Below the pieces are notes generated by a model, which saw nothing but the letters and a program-made list of their open reading frames with translations, was not told the origin of the DNA and did no database searches. A program made the position numbers and the translations under genes. Below, piece by piece: positions 35,853 to 44,373 of a stretch of DNA of 64,000 nt. The stretch covers positions 28,504 through 92,503 of the forward strand of contig QXXL01000046.1 in NCBI GenBank assembly GCA_009911505.1. Reading direction: 5' to 3'. Each line of letters begins with the position of its first letter. Position 1 is the first letter of the stretch. This DNA is from Lachnospiraceae bacterium (GTDB lineage Bacteria > Bacillota > Clostridia > Lachnospirales > Lachnospiraceae).

Positions 35853-36066
35853 ATGGAATCTAAAAGCAATGAAGAAGGCGGCAGTTTGGATGAAGTGGAA
35901 GCAGTGAACGCAATCGAGTTTGGAAATCCCAAAGAAGTGCTGGATCGTACGGTATATGAAGGTTAATGAAGCCGGGGATATGTTTATGATAGATTGGAAA
36001 TATGATGAATACAGCTTTGCTATTTACGGAATGTCACCACAGTATACCAGTCAAAGAGATATATGA
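35853..36066 (+). pseudogene. Decayed remnant, probably of a DUF4367-like gene
   Basis: The 500 bases between the DUF5688 and DUF2461 genes hold no intact gene. Two short frames in register +1 to each other, 35853-35966 (ends KEVLDRTVYEG) and 35956-36066 (DMFMIDWKYDEYSFAIYGMS), read as one broken coding end. The phrase IDWKYDEYSFAIYG resembles the C-terminus of DUF4367 proteins, which often pair with sigma factors of the kind encoded at 37005-37703. The 5' part of the parent gene is missing. Confidence 0.45.
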
Positions 36067-36074
36067 TGGGGGCA

Positions 36075-36114
36075 ATATAGCCGGGAATCTAAAATAATAG
36101 GTTCCTGGCTATAT
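36075..36114 (+). terminator. Terminator-like hairpin after the remnant
   Basis: ATATAGCCGGGAA (36075-36087) pairs with TTCCTGGCTATAT (36102-36114) with one mismatch, around a TCTAAAATAATAGG-type loop. Probably the original terminator of the decayed gene. Confidence 0.6.
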
Positions 36115-36162
36115 TTGTTGATTTAGCCTGCTTCACATTGTGTAAATATGGATTGCAGGCCT

Positions 36163-36846
36163 TTACCTTTTGGGCATCTGAAAGTTTGCAAGCGCCTTGT
36201 TCAAATAATCGTTAAATGGTTTCATAATGCGGTAAAGCTTAGTTGCTTTTGCAAGGAATGCTTCGGCATCGTGTAATTCTTCGTCTTTGACCGGATATTC
36301 CAGATACCAGCTTTTAAACTTTAAATATTCCGCCTGAGGGTGGCGTTTGTCATATCCGGCCGGGACATTTTTGAGCGCCAAACCCTGTACCGTAAAATAT
36401 TTCTGAAATTCAGGCTCTTTGATGATGGCTTCTAATTCTTTGCCGTTTTGTACAATATAATCCCGTACCATCGCTGTTGCGTCTTTGAACATACCTGCAA
36501 ACAGGCCGCCTCCTAAAAAGGACTGGCAGCCGGGTTTTATCATCAGATAATAGCCAACAGGGATTGGCAGCTTTCCCTGTGACGAAATATGCGCGCGAAA
36601 GGCCGGGTTATAGGGTGATTTATCGTGGCTGAACCGGGTATCCCTTACCAGCTTAAATGTAAGGCTTTTTGGTTCGTTATGTAGAATGCTATTGTCAAAC
36701 TCACCGATGCTAATAATAAGTGACTGGATCAATGCTTCGAATTCGGCATTTGCTGCTTTGTTTTCTGCTTTATGTTCATGGTACCATTCCCGGTTATTAT
36801 TTTCACTCAAATCAGAAAGGTATTTTAAGATAAGCTGCGTATTCAT
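36163..36846 (-). CDS. DUF2461 family protein (TIGR02453)
   Basis: 227 residues. The family pattern is clear: YLSDLSENNNREWYHEHKAE at the N-terminus, KLVRDTRFSHDKSPYNPAFRAHIS, PIPVGYYLMIKPGCQSFLGGGLF, and GYDKRHPQAEYLKFKSWYLEYPV. Widespread, single-domain and uncharacterised; no catalytic residues are proven. ATG 36846 is chosen with GGAGG eight bases upstream. It directly follows the frameshifted sigma factor gene on the same strand, 13 bases away, so the two may be co-transcribed. Confidence 0.9.
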   Translation of the reverse strand: MNTQLILKYLSDLSENNNREWYHEHKAENKAANAEFEALIQSLIISIGEFDNSILHNEPKSLTFKLVRDTRFSHDKSPYNPAFRAHISSQGKLPIPVGYYLMIKPGCQSFLGGGLFAGMFKDATAMVRDYIVQNGKELEAIIKEPEFQKYFTVQGLALKNVPAGYDKRHPQAEYLKFKSWYLEYPVKDEELHDAEAFLAKATKLYRIMKPFNDYLNKALANFQMPKR

Positions 36847-36858
36847 TTGCAAAACCTC

Positions 36859-37023
36859 CTATGCATTTGTAACAACGGAATATGAGGTTCCGTCTAAGAA
36901 TTTTTGAACGAATTCTTTCAGGCGTTCAGGTGACTGATAGTTTTTGCAGAAGGAAAACTCCTGTGAAAGGCCGTCAATATTTTCCATAGCCTTTTTGACC
37001 TCTATCATGGTTTCCTCGGGACG
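36859..37023 (-). pseudogene. Out-of-frame C-terminal tail of the sigma factor gene
   Basis: In the next frame after about 37020 the minus strand reads RPEETMIEVKKAMENIDGL and QSPERLKEFVQKFL, the kind of tail this sigma subgroup has after RVNYAIQNHRISP. The complete span 37703-36859 is 845 bases, one short of 282 codons, as a single deletion predicts. The tail has no start or ribosome site of its own. Confidence 0.65.
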
Positions 37024-37703
37024 GCTGTTGTAAAATCCAATTGTGCGGGGCTGATCCTGTGATTTTGGATGGCATAATTGACTCTGTTTGTACAGCGGCA
37101 TTTTCCGTTCCCATATTCTCCGCAGTATTCCTTTAAAAAATCTGCCATTTTCCCACGGATTCTTGACAGCCTTTGACGGTAAGCTTCGGGGGTGATACCA
37201 AGAATATCTCCGGCGATCCGGCTGTCTACCTTAAACATTGTCCCTAAAATGAAAATACATCTACTTTCAGTATCGAGGCATTGGAGCATTACATTTGTAC
37301 AGGATAGTTTAAGCTCTTCTGCCAAAATGGATTTTTCTACATTCTGTGTCAGATCCGGTATATCGTCTAGCTTTGCGTTTTTAATGTCATCCCCATAGAA
37401 TTCAAAGCTGAGGGGGAATTTTGCGAACATATGCTTCTGATAATTTTTCAGATGGTTTGTTGCAATGCGGAATACCCAAGTGGAAAAGGCGCTTTCTCCC
37501 TTAAAAGAGGATAAATGCGTTATGATCTTTAAGAGGATATCCTGAGTGGCGTCCTCTGCGTCAGGGAAAGTGCCAAGCATACGCAAAGATAAGTTAAACA
37601 CCAAATCCTGTACGCTGAGTATGACGGTTTCCAGAGATTCTTTATCTCCGGCAATAGCTTTTTCAATGAAAGCCAGCAGTTCTTTATTGGTTTTATTTTT
37701 CAT
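37005..37703 (-). CDS. ECF-type sigma-70 family RNA polymerase sigma factor, frameshifted near the end
   Basis: 232 residues as read. Region 2 (LVFNLSLRMLGTFPDAEDATQDILLKI ... SAFSTWVFRIATNHLKNY split as two blocks) and region 4 (ESRCIFILGTMFKVDSRIAGDILGITPEAYRQRLSRI) are intact, so promoter recognition should be kept. After region 4 comes a Cys-containing extension (GKCRCTNRVNYAIQ) and then the frame breaks at PRKP. No anti-sigma gene is adjacent; the DUF4367-like remnant at 35853 may be what is left of a partner. Ribosome site AGGAGG. Confidence 0.85.
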   Translation of the reverse strand: MKNKTNKELLAFIEKAIAGDKESLETVILSVQDLVFNLSLRMLGTFPDAEDATQDILLKIITHLSSFKGESAFSTWVFRIATNHLKNYQKHMFAKFPLSFEFYGDDIKNAKLDDIPDLTQNVEKSILAEELKLSCTNVMLQCLDTESRCIFILGTMFKVDSRIAGDILGITPEAYRQRLSRIRGKMADFLKEYCGEYGNGKCRCTNRVNYAIQNHRISPAQLDFTTAVPRKP

Positions 37704-37839
37704 GGCTTTTACCTCCTATATATTATTAGACAACCTGGGGATGGCCGTGTGACAAGAAAAATATATTTTTTTATTTGCGCCAGAGACGTTTTGAAAAGGG
37801 CTTTTTAGCTAAATTCGCAAAAAGTATACATTTCAGAGC

Positions 37840-37878
37840 AAAAAATAAGGCCGGGGGCTTGTTTTTAGATTCCCAGCC
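37840..37878 (-). terminator. Probable terminator of the grpB-like gene
   Basis: On the minus strand GGCTGGG pairs with CCCCCGGCC around AATCTAAAAACAAG, followed by TTATTTTTT. It ends transcription coming from the gene at 37953-38525. Confidence 0.55.
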
Positions 37879-37952
37879 AATTGATGTTTTTTAAGGTTGT
37901 TTCATTTTTTCTTCAATAGTCTTGCCCATATGCGTCTATCAGATTTCAGTTG

Positions 37953-38525
37953 TCAGTATCTGCCTGCGTAAGCTTCCTTTGCTTTATGTGTCCATTTCCG
38001 GATAAACTCTGTCTTTGCATTGGTATACGCATCCCTATTATGTTCAAATAGCTTCCACAGTCGCAATTTTATCATTTCATATTCTTTGGCTAAATGTACA
38101 TGTTCATTCATATAATCTCTGAAATACAATTCGTCATTATCCCCAATATAGCGAAGGTGTACATGAAAAACTTTATCTGCAAATCCATCTTTCGTATATC
38201 CAAGGTTACACGATATTCTGTCCGTTTCGGTTGACATCCTAATAAATCCGTTCTTTTCAATTACCTTTGCCGTATTCTCAATATTGGAATTTTTTGATAC
38301 CTCGATTAGTATATCAACAATATCTTTTGCCCATATGCCTTCTATAGCAGTACTCCCAATATGGCTGATTCGTACAACCGGGCATTCAGACAATATCTTT
38401 TTCAAAAAAAATTCCATTTCATTATAATATAATTTCCATTTATCATTATGTGCAACAAGAAATATCGGAAATAACTGCCATAATTCATCTAAGGACATTT
38501 CTTTAATCTCTTTTAAATTGTTCAA
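37953..38525 (-). CDS. GrpB family nucleotidyltransferase-like protein
   Basis: 190 residues of the GrpB/UPF0157 family: RISHIGSTAIEGIWAKDIVDILIEV carries the nucleotidyltransferase-like GS and DxD-type pattern, and HVHLRYIGDNDELYFRDYM plus YEMIKLRLWKLFEHNRDAYTNAK follow. Members are distant nucleotidyltransferases of unknown substrate, sometimes fused to CoaE. The gene is more AT-rich than its neighbours (many AAT and ATA codons), which may point to lateral gain. It stands alone with its own terminator. Confidence 0.85.
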   Translation of the reverse strand: MNNLKEIKEMSLDELWQLFPIFLVAHNDKWKLYYNEMEFFLKKILSECPVVRISHIGSTAIEGIWAKDIVDILIEVSKNSNIENTAKVIEKNGFIRMSTETDRISCNLGYTKDGFADKVFHVHLRYIGDNDELYFRDYMNEHVHLAKEYEMIKLRLWKLFEHNRDAYTNAKTEFIRKWTHKAKEAYAGRY

Positions 38526-38628
38526 ATTAATGTATCCTCCCTTTTAAGGCAATGCCGTAAAATTTACAAGCAGAAGTGTTAGTAAATCACTTAAACTTAT
38601 CATAGGGCACCACCCTCTTTCGTAAAAC

Positions 38629-38696
38629 TAGAGCATTTTTCAAACACGCTCTAGTACTCCATCCAAACTTCAATTCCTGTTCGGATGGAGTACTAG
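38629..38696. repeat. Compound palindromic intergenic repeat, copy 3
   Basis: CTAGAGC (38629-38635) and GCTCTAG (38648-38654) flank TTTTTCAAACAC; the second arm runs on into CTAGTACTCCATCC (38651-38664), which pairs perfectly with GGATGGAGTACTAG (38683-38696). The inner part (ACTTCAATTCCTGTTC) is the inverse of a segment at 63940-63957. It lies in the 470-base gap between the grpB-like gene and nnr, which otherwise holds only the nnr promoter. Confidence 0.8.
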
Positions 38697-38904
38697 CAGT
38701 CATTGGAAGAACCGCATCCTGCTACCGTTTCAATTGTACGATAGTATTGTAGCATATGAGTATGGGATGTTCAAGCCGCGTAGTAGTTGTAAAATGGCTT
38801 TAACTGGATGGCTGTATTTACAAAAATTGTTTTGGAGTTTAGAGTGAAAAAAGCTGCAGGCGTTTACTTGGCAGTAACTGACGGCCGCCCTGCGGCAAAC
38901 CACC

Positions 38905-38933
38905 TTGAAATAGGCTAAGAAGATTGTTATAAT
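38905..38933 (+). promoter_or_regulatory. Sigma-A promoter of nnr-alr
   Basis: TTGAAA (38905-38910) and a perfect TATAAT (38928-38933), spacing 17, about 63 bases before nnr. Confidence 0.75.
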
Positions 38934-38995
38934 TATATTCAGTAAGGTAAATACCATGATGGGGATGAAATTATAGATATAAAGGAAGTAACAGT

Positions 38996-40561
38996 ATGAA
39001 CTATGCAGTAAACGCCCAGGAAATGAAACAATATGACAATAACACAATCGAATACTATGGTATTCCATCCACTGTTTTGATGGAGCGTGCAGCTTTAGCC
39101 GTTTTTTATGAGATTACAGGCCGTTTTTATCCGGATTGCGGAAAAATCTTAGTTTTGTGCGGTGCAGGCAACAATGGTGGGGACGGCTTTGCATTAGCGC
39201 GCCTTTTATACCTAAAAGGCTATCAAACACAAATCTTCTTTGCAATGGACGAAGGCAGTATGACGCCAGAGACGAAGGCGCAGTGCCTGTCAGCCCAAAA
39301 ATACAATGTCCCTCAAACAAAGGAGCTTTTGGAATACCCATATACAGTTATCGTAGACGCACTATTTGGAATTGGGCTGGCCCGTCCCATAGAAGGCAGG
39401 TTGGCCAGTTTAATCAATAAGATCAATCATATCAATGCATATAAAATAGCCCTTGACATCTCATCAGGCATAAGCGCAGACACAGGCAGCGTACTGGGTA
39501 CAGCTTTTTGTGCCGATCTTACTGTAACATTTGCCTTTGCAAAAATTGGGCATCTTTTATACCCTGGCGCAGAATATACAGGTGAGCTTATCATAAAAGA
39601 TATTGGGATCGATAAGCACAGCTTTTTGGGTAAAGCCCCCCAGGCAAGATACCTGACAACTCAGAATGCAAAACAGATGCTCCCTATACGCAGCCCATAT
39701 TCCAACAAAGGCACCTTTGGCAAAGTCTTGGTCATTGCAGGTTCACCCGAAATGGCAGGCGCTGCTTATTTTGCGGCAAAAGCAGCCTACTACTCCGGAT
39801 GCGGCCTGGTCCGCATTTTAACGCCAAACGAAAACCGTGATATTCTTTTAACAAAGCTGCCAGAAGCAGTCCTGTCTGTATATGATGCTAAGGCGGATGA
39901 TTTAGGAAGCCTTATGGATTTGCTCGAAGTGTGCATGGATTGGGCAGACGCCGTATTAATCGGCCCTGGCTTAGGACAGTCGCCCGCTTCCCAAATGCTT
40001 GTAACCAAAGCGCTACAGTATACAGATAAGAAAATTGTATTTGATGCGGATGCATTGAATATACTATCCAAAAACATGGTATTGCTGAAAGAATCGAAAG
40101 CGCAGCGTATTGTAACGCCTCATTTGGGGGAAATGGGGCGTATGGCAGGCAAAAGCATAAAGGAAATACAGGCAGGGCTTTTAAAAATAGCACAGGATTT
40201 TGCAAAAGAATACCAGGCTGTTTGCATATTAAAAGATGCAAGGACAGTCATAGGGCTGCCAGAAGGAGAGTATTATATCAACACGACTGGAAACTGCGGG
40301 ATGGCTACCGGGGGCAGCGGGGATGTGCTGGCAGGGATAGTTACAGGATTTTTGGCGCAGGGCTTGGAATTGGGGAATGCGGCTGCGGCTGCCGTTTGCC
40401 TGCATGGGGAAGCGGGAGACAAGGCAGCGGAAAAGAGGGGGAGTTATGGGATGGTTGCTTCAGATTTATTGGAAGAGATACCTGGGGTGGTTAGAAGGGT
40501 TAGCCAGCTGGCCAACATTAACGGTACCACATCAACTACCACAAAAAGGAGAAAAAAATAA
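38996..40561 (+). CDS. nnr: Bifunctional NAD(P)HX epimerase / ADP-dependent dehydratase
   Basis: 521 residues in two domains. Residues 1-215: YjeF-N epimerase (EMKQYDNNTIEYYGIPSTVLMERAAL; GAGNNGGDGFALARLL; DISSGISADTG). Residues about 225-505: YjeF-C dehydratase (SPYSNKGTFGKVLVIAGSPEM; DADALNIL; TPHLGEMGRMAG; GNCGMATGGSGDVLAGI). Together they repair hydrated NADH and NADPH. The C-terminus has an odd Thr-rich basic tail (TSTTTKRRKK). It abuts alr with no gap, a common pairing (nnr-alr) in Firmicutes. Confidence 0.96.
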   Translation: MNYAVNAQEMKQYDNNTIEYYGIPSTVLMERAALAVFYEITGRFYPDCGKILVLCGAGNNGGDGFALARLLYLKGYQTQIFFAMDEGSMTPETKAQCLSAQKYNVPQTKELLEYPYTVIVDALFGIGLARPIEGRLASLINKINHINAYKIALDISSGISADTGSVLGTAFCADLTVTFAFAKIGHLLYPGAEYTGELIIKDIGIDKHSFLGKAPQARYLTTQNAKQMLPIRSPYSNKGTFGKVLVIAGSPEMAGAAYFAAKAAYYSGCGLVRILTPNENRDILLTKLPEAVLSVYDAKADDLGSLMDLLEVCMDWADAVLIGPGLGQSPASQMLVTKALQYTDKKIVFDADALNILSKNMVLLKESKAQRIVTPHLGEMGRMAGKSIKEIQAGLLKIAQDFAKEYQAVCILKDARTVIGLPEGEYYINTTGNCGMATGGSGDVLAGIVTGFLAQGLELGNAAAAAVCLHGEAGDKAAEKRGSYGMVASDLLEEIPGVVRRVSQLANINGTTSTTTKRRKK

Positions 40562-41731
40562 ATGCAAACTTATAACCGCATTTTCGCTAAGATCGATTTA
40601 GATGCTATCCATTATAACTTAAAGTCCATCGTACAAAAGCTTTCGCCAGATACAAAAATCCTTGCTGTTATAAAAACTGACGGGTATGGGCACGGAGCTG
40701 TTGAAATCGCCCATGAGCTGGAACCCTCCTCCAAAGTAGCAGGTTTTGCAGCCGCTACGGCAGAAGAGGCGCTGTCCTTAAGGCGCCACGGTATCCGAAA
40801 GCCCATTTTGATATTGGGATATACTTTTGAAGAGGATTACCCCAAACTTATCAAACAGCAAATCCGCTTTACTGTCTATACTTACCAAATGGCGAAAGCC
40901 CTTTCTATAGCAGCTTTGAAAGCTGGGCAAAAAGCTTATATCCACATAAAAACTGACACAGGCATGGGGAGGATAGGGTACCAGGTCACAGAAGCTGCCG
41001 CGGATGAAATTGCAAAAATCCAAACGCTTCCGGGCATTGTTACAGAGGGCATATTTACCCATTTTGCACGTGCAGATGAAGCTGATAAAACGCATACCAA
41101 AGCGCAGCTGGACGAATACCACAAAATGCTTTCCATGCTAAAGGCCAGGAATGTACAAATTCCCATCAAACATGTTTCTAACAGCGCTGGTATTGCACAA
41201 TTCCCTGACGCGGGCTTTGATCTTGTACGTGCCGGGATTATTCTCTATGGGCTATACCCCTCCGATGAAGTAGGCAAGGACGCCATTTCCCTAAAGCCGG
41301 TTATGCAGCTGAAAAGTAAAATTATACATATCAAAGAATTAGAAGCTGGGAGATGTATCAGCTACGGGGGCACATACTGCCTGGCAGGGGCACGTATGAT
41401 TGCAACAGTTCCAGTTGGCTACGGCGATGGGTACCCTAGAAGCCTTTCTGGCAGGGGCTATGTTTTGATCCATGGGAAAAAGGCGCCTATTTTGGGCAGA
41501 ATCTGTATGGATCAGTTTATGGTAGATATAACCGATATCAAGGATGCCAGGCTTTTGGATACAGTGACGCTTTTAGGGGAAGATGGCGGTAGCGTTCTTT
41601 GTATGGAAGAGCTTGCCGCTCTTTCCGGGCGGTTCAATTATGAATTTGCCTGTGATATCTCCAAACGCGTCCCACGGGTGTTTTATAAAGGGGGAAAGCC
41701 TGTTTTATCCCGTGATTTTTTTGAGATATAA
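40562..41731 (+). CDS. alr: Alanine racemase
   Basis: 389 residues. PLP-binding Lys38 in LAVIKTDGYGHGAVEIA, then HIKTDTGMGRIGY, the substrate Arg/Tyr region SYGGTYCLAGARMIATVPVGYGDGYPR and CMDQFMVDIT. It converts L- to D-alanine for peptidoglycan, with a separate possible role in limiting alanine-triggered spore germination. Starts directly after nnr; the MazF-type toxin gene follows 85 bases later. Confidence 0.96.
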   Translation: MQTYNRIFAKIDLDAIHYNLKSIVQKLSPDTKILAVIKTDGYGHGAVEIAHELEPSSKVAGFAAATAEEALSLRRHGIRKPILILGYTFEEDYPKLIKQQIRFTVYTYQMAKALSIAALKAGQKAYIHIKTDTGMGRIGYQVTEAAADEIAKIQTLPGIVTEGIFTHFARADEADKTHTKAQLDEYHKMLSMLKARNVQIPIKHVSNSAGIAQFPDAGFDLVRAGIILYGLYPSDEVGKDAISLKPVMQLKSKIIHIKELEAGRCISYGGTYCLAGARMIATVPVGYGDGYPRSLSGRGYVLIHGKKAPILGRICMDQFMVDITDIKDARLLDTVTLLGEDGGSVLCMEELAALSGRFNYEFACDISKRVPRVFYKGGKPVLSRDFFEI

Positions 41732-41816
41732 ATTTTTTGGAGGCTTTTGAATAGAAACAAAAAAACCGGAAATACTCTTCATATCAGAAAATAAAAAGAT
41801 ATGGGGTGAACAGAGT

Positions 41817-42164
41817 ATGGCGATTCATAGAGGAGATATTTATTATGCGGATCTGCGCCCGGTGGTCGGTTCGGAACAAGGCGGGGTGCGCCCAGTGTTG
41901 ATTGTTCAAAATGATGTTGGGAACAGGCATTCCCCTACCGTAATATGCGCGGCTATTACATCACAGATGCACAAAGCGAAGCTTCCAACACATGTGGAGC
42001 TGGACAGTGAAAAATACGATATGGTAAAGGATTCTGTGATTTTATTGGAACAGCTTAGGACGATAGATAAAAAAAGGTTAAAAGACAAGGTGTGCCATTT
42101 AGACAGCAGTATGCTATTTAAAGTAGATAAAGCGCTGGAGGTAAGCCTGGAGTTACTTACATAA
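41817..42164 (+). CDS. MazF/EndoA (PemK) family mRNA interferase
   Basis: 115 residues. [34 protein letters not shown] is the EndoA/MazF signature (shown as RGDIYYADL and [11 protein letters not shown]), followed by [12 protein letters not shown] and [17 protein letters not shown], all active-site strands. MazF cuts mRNA at short sequences. In Bacillus the order is alr-ndoAI-ndoA; here alr is followed by the toxin but the 85 bases between hold no antitoxin gene and none follows. Ribosome site ATGGGGTGA. Confidence 0.92.
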   Translation: MAIHRGDIYYADLRPVVGSEQGGVRPVLIVQNDVGNRHSPTVICAAITSQMHKAKLPTHVELDSEKYDMVKDSVILLEQLRTIDKKRLKDKVCHLDSSMLFKVDKALEVSLELLT

Positions 42165-42171
42165 CATAAAC

Positions 42172-42200
42172 TTGACGAAAACGCTTTATAATGGTATATT
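42172..42200 (+). promoter_or_regulatory. Probable promoter of the CNNM-yebC genes
   Basis: TTGACG (42172-42177) and TATATT (42195-42200), spacing 17. A TATAAT nearer the -35 box (42187) is too close to be used with it. Confidence 0.55.
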
Positions 42201-42265
42201 TCAAATGTTTGTAAGTAACTGTAAAGTAATTCCGGATATGGGAGGAAGCTAAAGGAGAATTTAAA

Positions 42266-43597
42266 ATGGATGATGGAGCGGGGCCTCATATAAGCGTGGC
42301 CATTTTGCTATTGTTTGTGGCACTGCATGCGGTATGTTACAGATCTATTGCGGCGCTTTCGGATTTAAACATAGGCGGCCTTGAAAAAAGGTCGAAGGAA
42401 GGGGATAAAAAAGCGTCTTTGCTGCTGCGGCTAATGAGAAAGCCTGCAGGCAGCTTACATACATTACAGTTTTTTGTAACAGGCATGGACTTGTTTGCAG
42501 GTATTTATGTTATTGCAGCGTACCAGGGCATAACAAGAATTTTGTTTTTTATTATGTATTGGGTTTTTGTGTTGGTGTTAGGCATATATGCACCAGAAAA
42601 GATTACAGGTAAAAAGTCGGAAAAATGGAGCTTTGGGTTCTGTAAGATAATAGCCTTTTTTGTAGTATTGGGGTATCCTTTTGTGAAATCCATGGAAATT
42701 GCGGCAGATCTGGTTGTCCGCCTAACTGGCGCAGAGCCGGGTGAGGATATGGATGATTCTACAGAAGAGGATATTATGTCCATGGTAAACGAGGGGCATG
42801 AGCGCGGTGTGATATTAGCAAGTGAAGCGGAAATGATCCACAATATATTTGAATTTGACGATAAGGAAGCCAAGGACATTATGACGCATCGTAAGGGCAT
42901 AGTGGCATTGGATGGGGAAATGGCGTTTGCGGAAGCGATGGAATTTATGAAAGAGAGCAGCAATTCCCGCTTTCCCGTTTACATAGGCGATATTGATAAT
43001 ATCATTGGTGTGCTGCATATTAAAGAAGCGCTTCGGATTTGTACGCACCGTGAATATTACCAAAAGCCAATAAATCAGATACATGATTTGATCCGTAAGG
43101 TAGATTTTATTCCGGAGACAAGGAACATCAATACCCTGTTTAAGGAAATGCAGTCCGAGAAAACCCATATGGTAATTGTTGTAGATGAATATGGGCAAAC
43201 GGCGGGTATTGTGGCTATGGAAGATATTTTGGAAGAGATTGTCGGAAATATTTTGGACGAGCATGACGATGAATACGAAGAGATGATCCGTATGCAGCAG
43301 GACGGCAGTTATTTGTTAAATGGGATGGCAGACTTTGAAGACGTGGCAAAGGCGCTTGCATTTGAAGCCGGTGAAGATGAAACATATGAAACGCTGAACG
43401 GATTTCTGATAGCGAAGATTGATAAAATACCAGACGAGGATGACAGGATTGAAGTAAGGGCGCATGGATATTGTTTTAAAATACTTGCGGTGGAGCATAA
43501 AATTATAAAAAAAGCCAGCGCTACAAGGATTTTGGAAAATGAGAATGATGTCCCGGCGGATAGTTCTTGTCAGGAAGCGGAAATAATGGTAGAATAA
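42266..43597 (+). CDS. CNNM/CorC-type membrane protein with CBS pair
   Basis: 443 residues. An N-terminal CNNM (DUF21) region with three to four membrane helices (VAILLLFVALHAVC; LHTLQFFVTGMDLFAGIYVI; ILFFIMYWVFVLVLGIYAPE), then the linker EEDIMSMVNEGHERGVILASE, two CBS domains (about 205-330, DIMTHRKGIVALDGEM and HMVIVVDEYGQTAGIVAMED) and a CorC_HlyC domain (SYLLNGMADFEDVAKAL). Relatives export Mg2+ or Co2+, though often called hemolysins. It has its own promoter and leads into yebC 18 bases on. Confidence 0.88.
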   Translation: MDDGAGPHISVAILLLFVALHAVCYRSIAALSDLNIGGLEKRSKEGDKKASLLLRLMRKPAGSLHTLQFFVTGMDLFAGIYVIAAYQGITRILFFIMYWVFVLVLGIYAPEKITGKKSEKWSFGFCKIIAFFVVLGYPFVKSMEIAADLVVRLTGAEPGEDMDDSTEEDIMSMVNEGHERGVILASEAEMIHNIFEFDDKEAKDIMTHRKGIVALDGEMAFAEAMEFMKESSNSRFPVYIGDIDNIIGVLHIKEALRICTHREYYQKPINQIHDLIRKVDFIPETRNINTLFKEMQSEKTHMVIVVDEYGQTAGIVAMEDILEEIVGNILDEHDDEYEEMIRMQQDGSYLLNGMADFEDVAKALAFEAGEDETYETLNGFLIAKIDKIPDEDDRIEVRAHGYCFKILAVEHKIIKKASATRILENENDVPADSSCQEAEIMVE

Positions 43598-43615
43598 AGA
43601 AAAGGAGGAGTTTTT

Positions 43616-44344
43616 ATGTCAGGACATTCCAAGTTTGCCAATATTAAGCATAAAAAAGAAAAAAACGACAGGGCAAAAGGGAAAATATTTACAATTATCG
43701 GCAGGGAGATTGCCATTGCCGTTAAGGAGGGCGGCGCAGATCCAGCGAACAACAGCAAGCTGCGTGACGTCATAGCTAAAGCAAAATCCAACAACATGCC
43801 AAACGACACGATTGAACGGGGCATTAAGAAAGCTGCCGGAGATACGGGTAATGTCAATTACGAACAGGTAACATACGAAGGCTACGGCCCGTCCGGGACA
43901 GCGATTATTGTAAAAGCGCTGACCGACAATAAAAACCGTACTGCCGCCAATGTGCGCAATGCATTTACAAAGGGTAACGGCAGCATTGGGACACAGGGCT
44001 GCGTATCGTATATGTTTGACGAAAAAGGGCAGATCATTGTTGCCAAGGATGAATGCGGCATGGATGCTGACGATTTGATGATGTTTGCACTAGACGCGGG
44101 CGCGGATGACTTTGCCGAGGAAGAGGACAGCTTTGAAATACTGACAACCCCGGAAAGCTTTTCTGGCGTACGCGAAGCATTGGAGAAAGAGAAGATCGCC
44201 ATGGCAAATGCAGAAGTGACTATGCTGCCGCAGACGTATGTGACGTTGTCTGAGGAAGCAGATTTAAATAACATCCAAAAGATTTTGGATTTACTGGATG
44301 AGGATGATGATGTCCAGGAGGTATTCCACAACTGGGATGAATAA
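43616..44344 (+). CDS. yebC: YebC/PmpR family regulator or translation factor
   Basis: 242 residues. MSGHSKFANIKHKKEKNDRAKG and GREIAIAVKEGG open the protein; YEGYGPSGTAIIVKALTDNKNRT is the central motif; the acidic C-terminal end (DLLDEDDDVQEVFHNWDE) is normal. Members bind DNA as regulators or act on ribosomes at polyproline stretches; which applies here is open. Gene order CNNM-yebC-metY with short gaps suggests a shared transcript. Confidence 0.95.
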   Translation: MSGHSKFANIKHKKEKNDRAKGKIFTIIGREIAIAVKEGGADPANNSKLRDVIAKAKSNNMPNDTIERGIKKAAGDTGNVNYEQVTYEGYGPSGTAIIVKALTDNKNRTAANVRNAFTKGNGSIGTQGCVSYMFDEKGQIIVAKDECGMDADDLMMFALDAGADDFAEEEDSFEILTTPESFSGVREALEKEKIAMANAEVTMLPQTYVTLSEEADLNNIQKILDLLDEDDDVQEVFHNWDE

Positions 44345-44373
44345 AAAGCCAGAAGGCTAAGGGAGAAATCAAT

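Noticed and set aside
44345..44373. SAM riboswitch or T-box before metY
   Set aside because: Only 29 bases separate yebC and metY, too short, and no conserved riboswitch core is seen.
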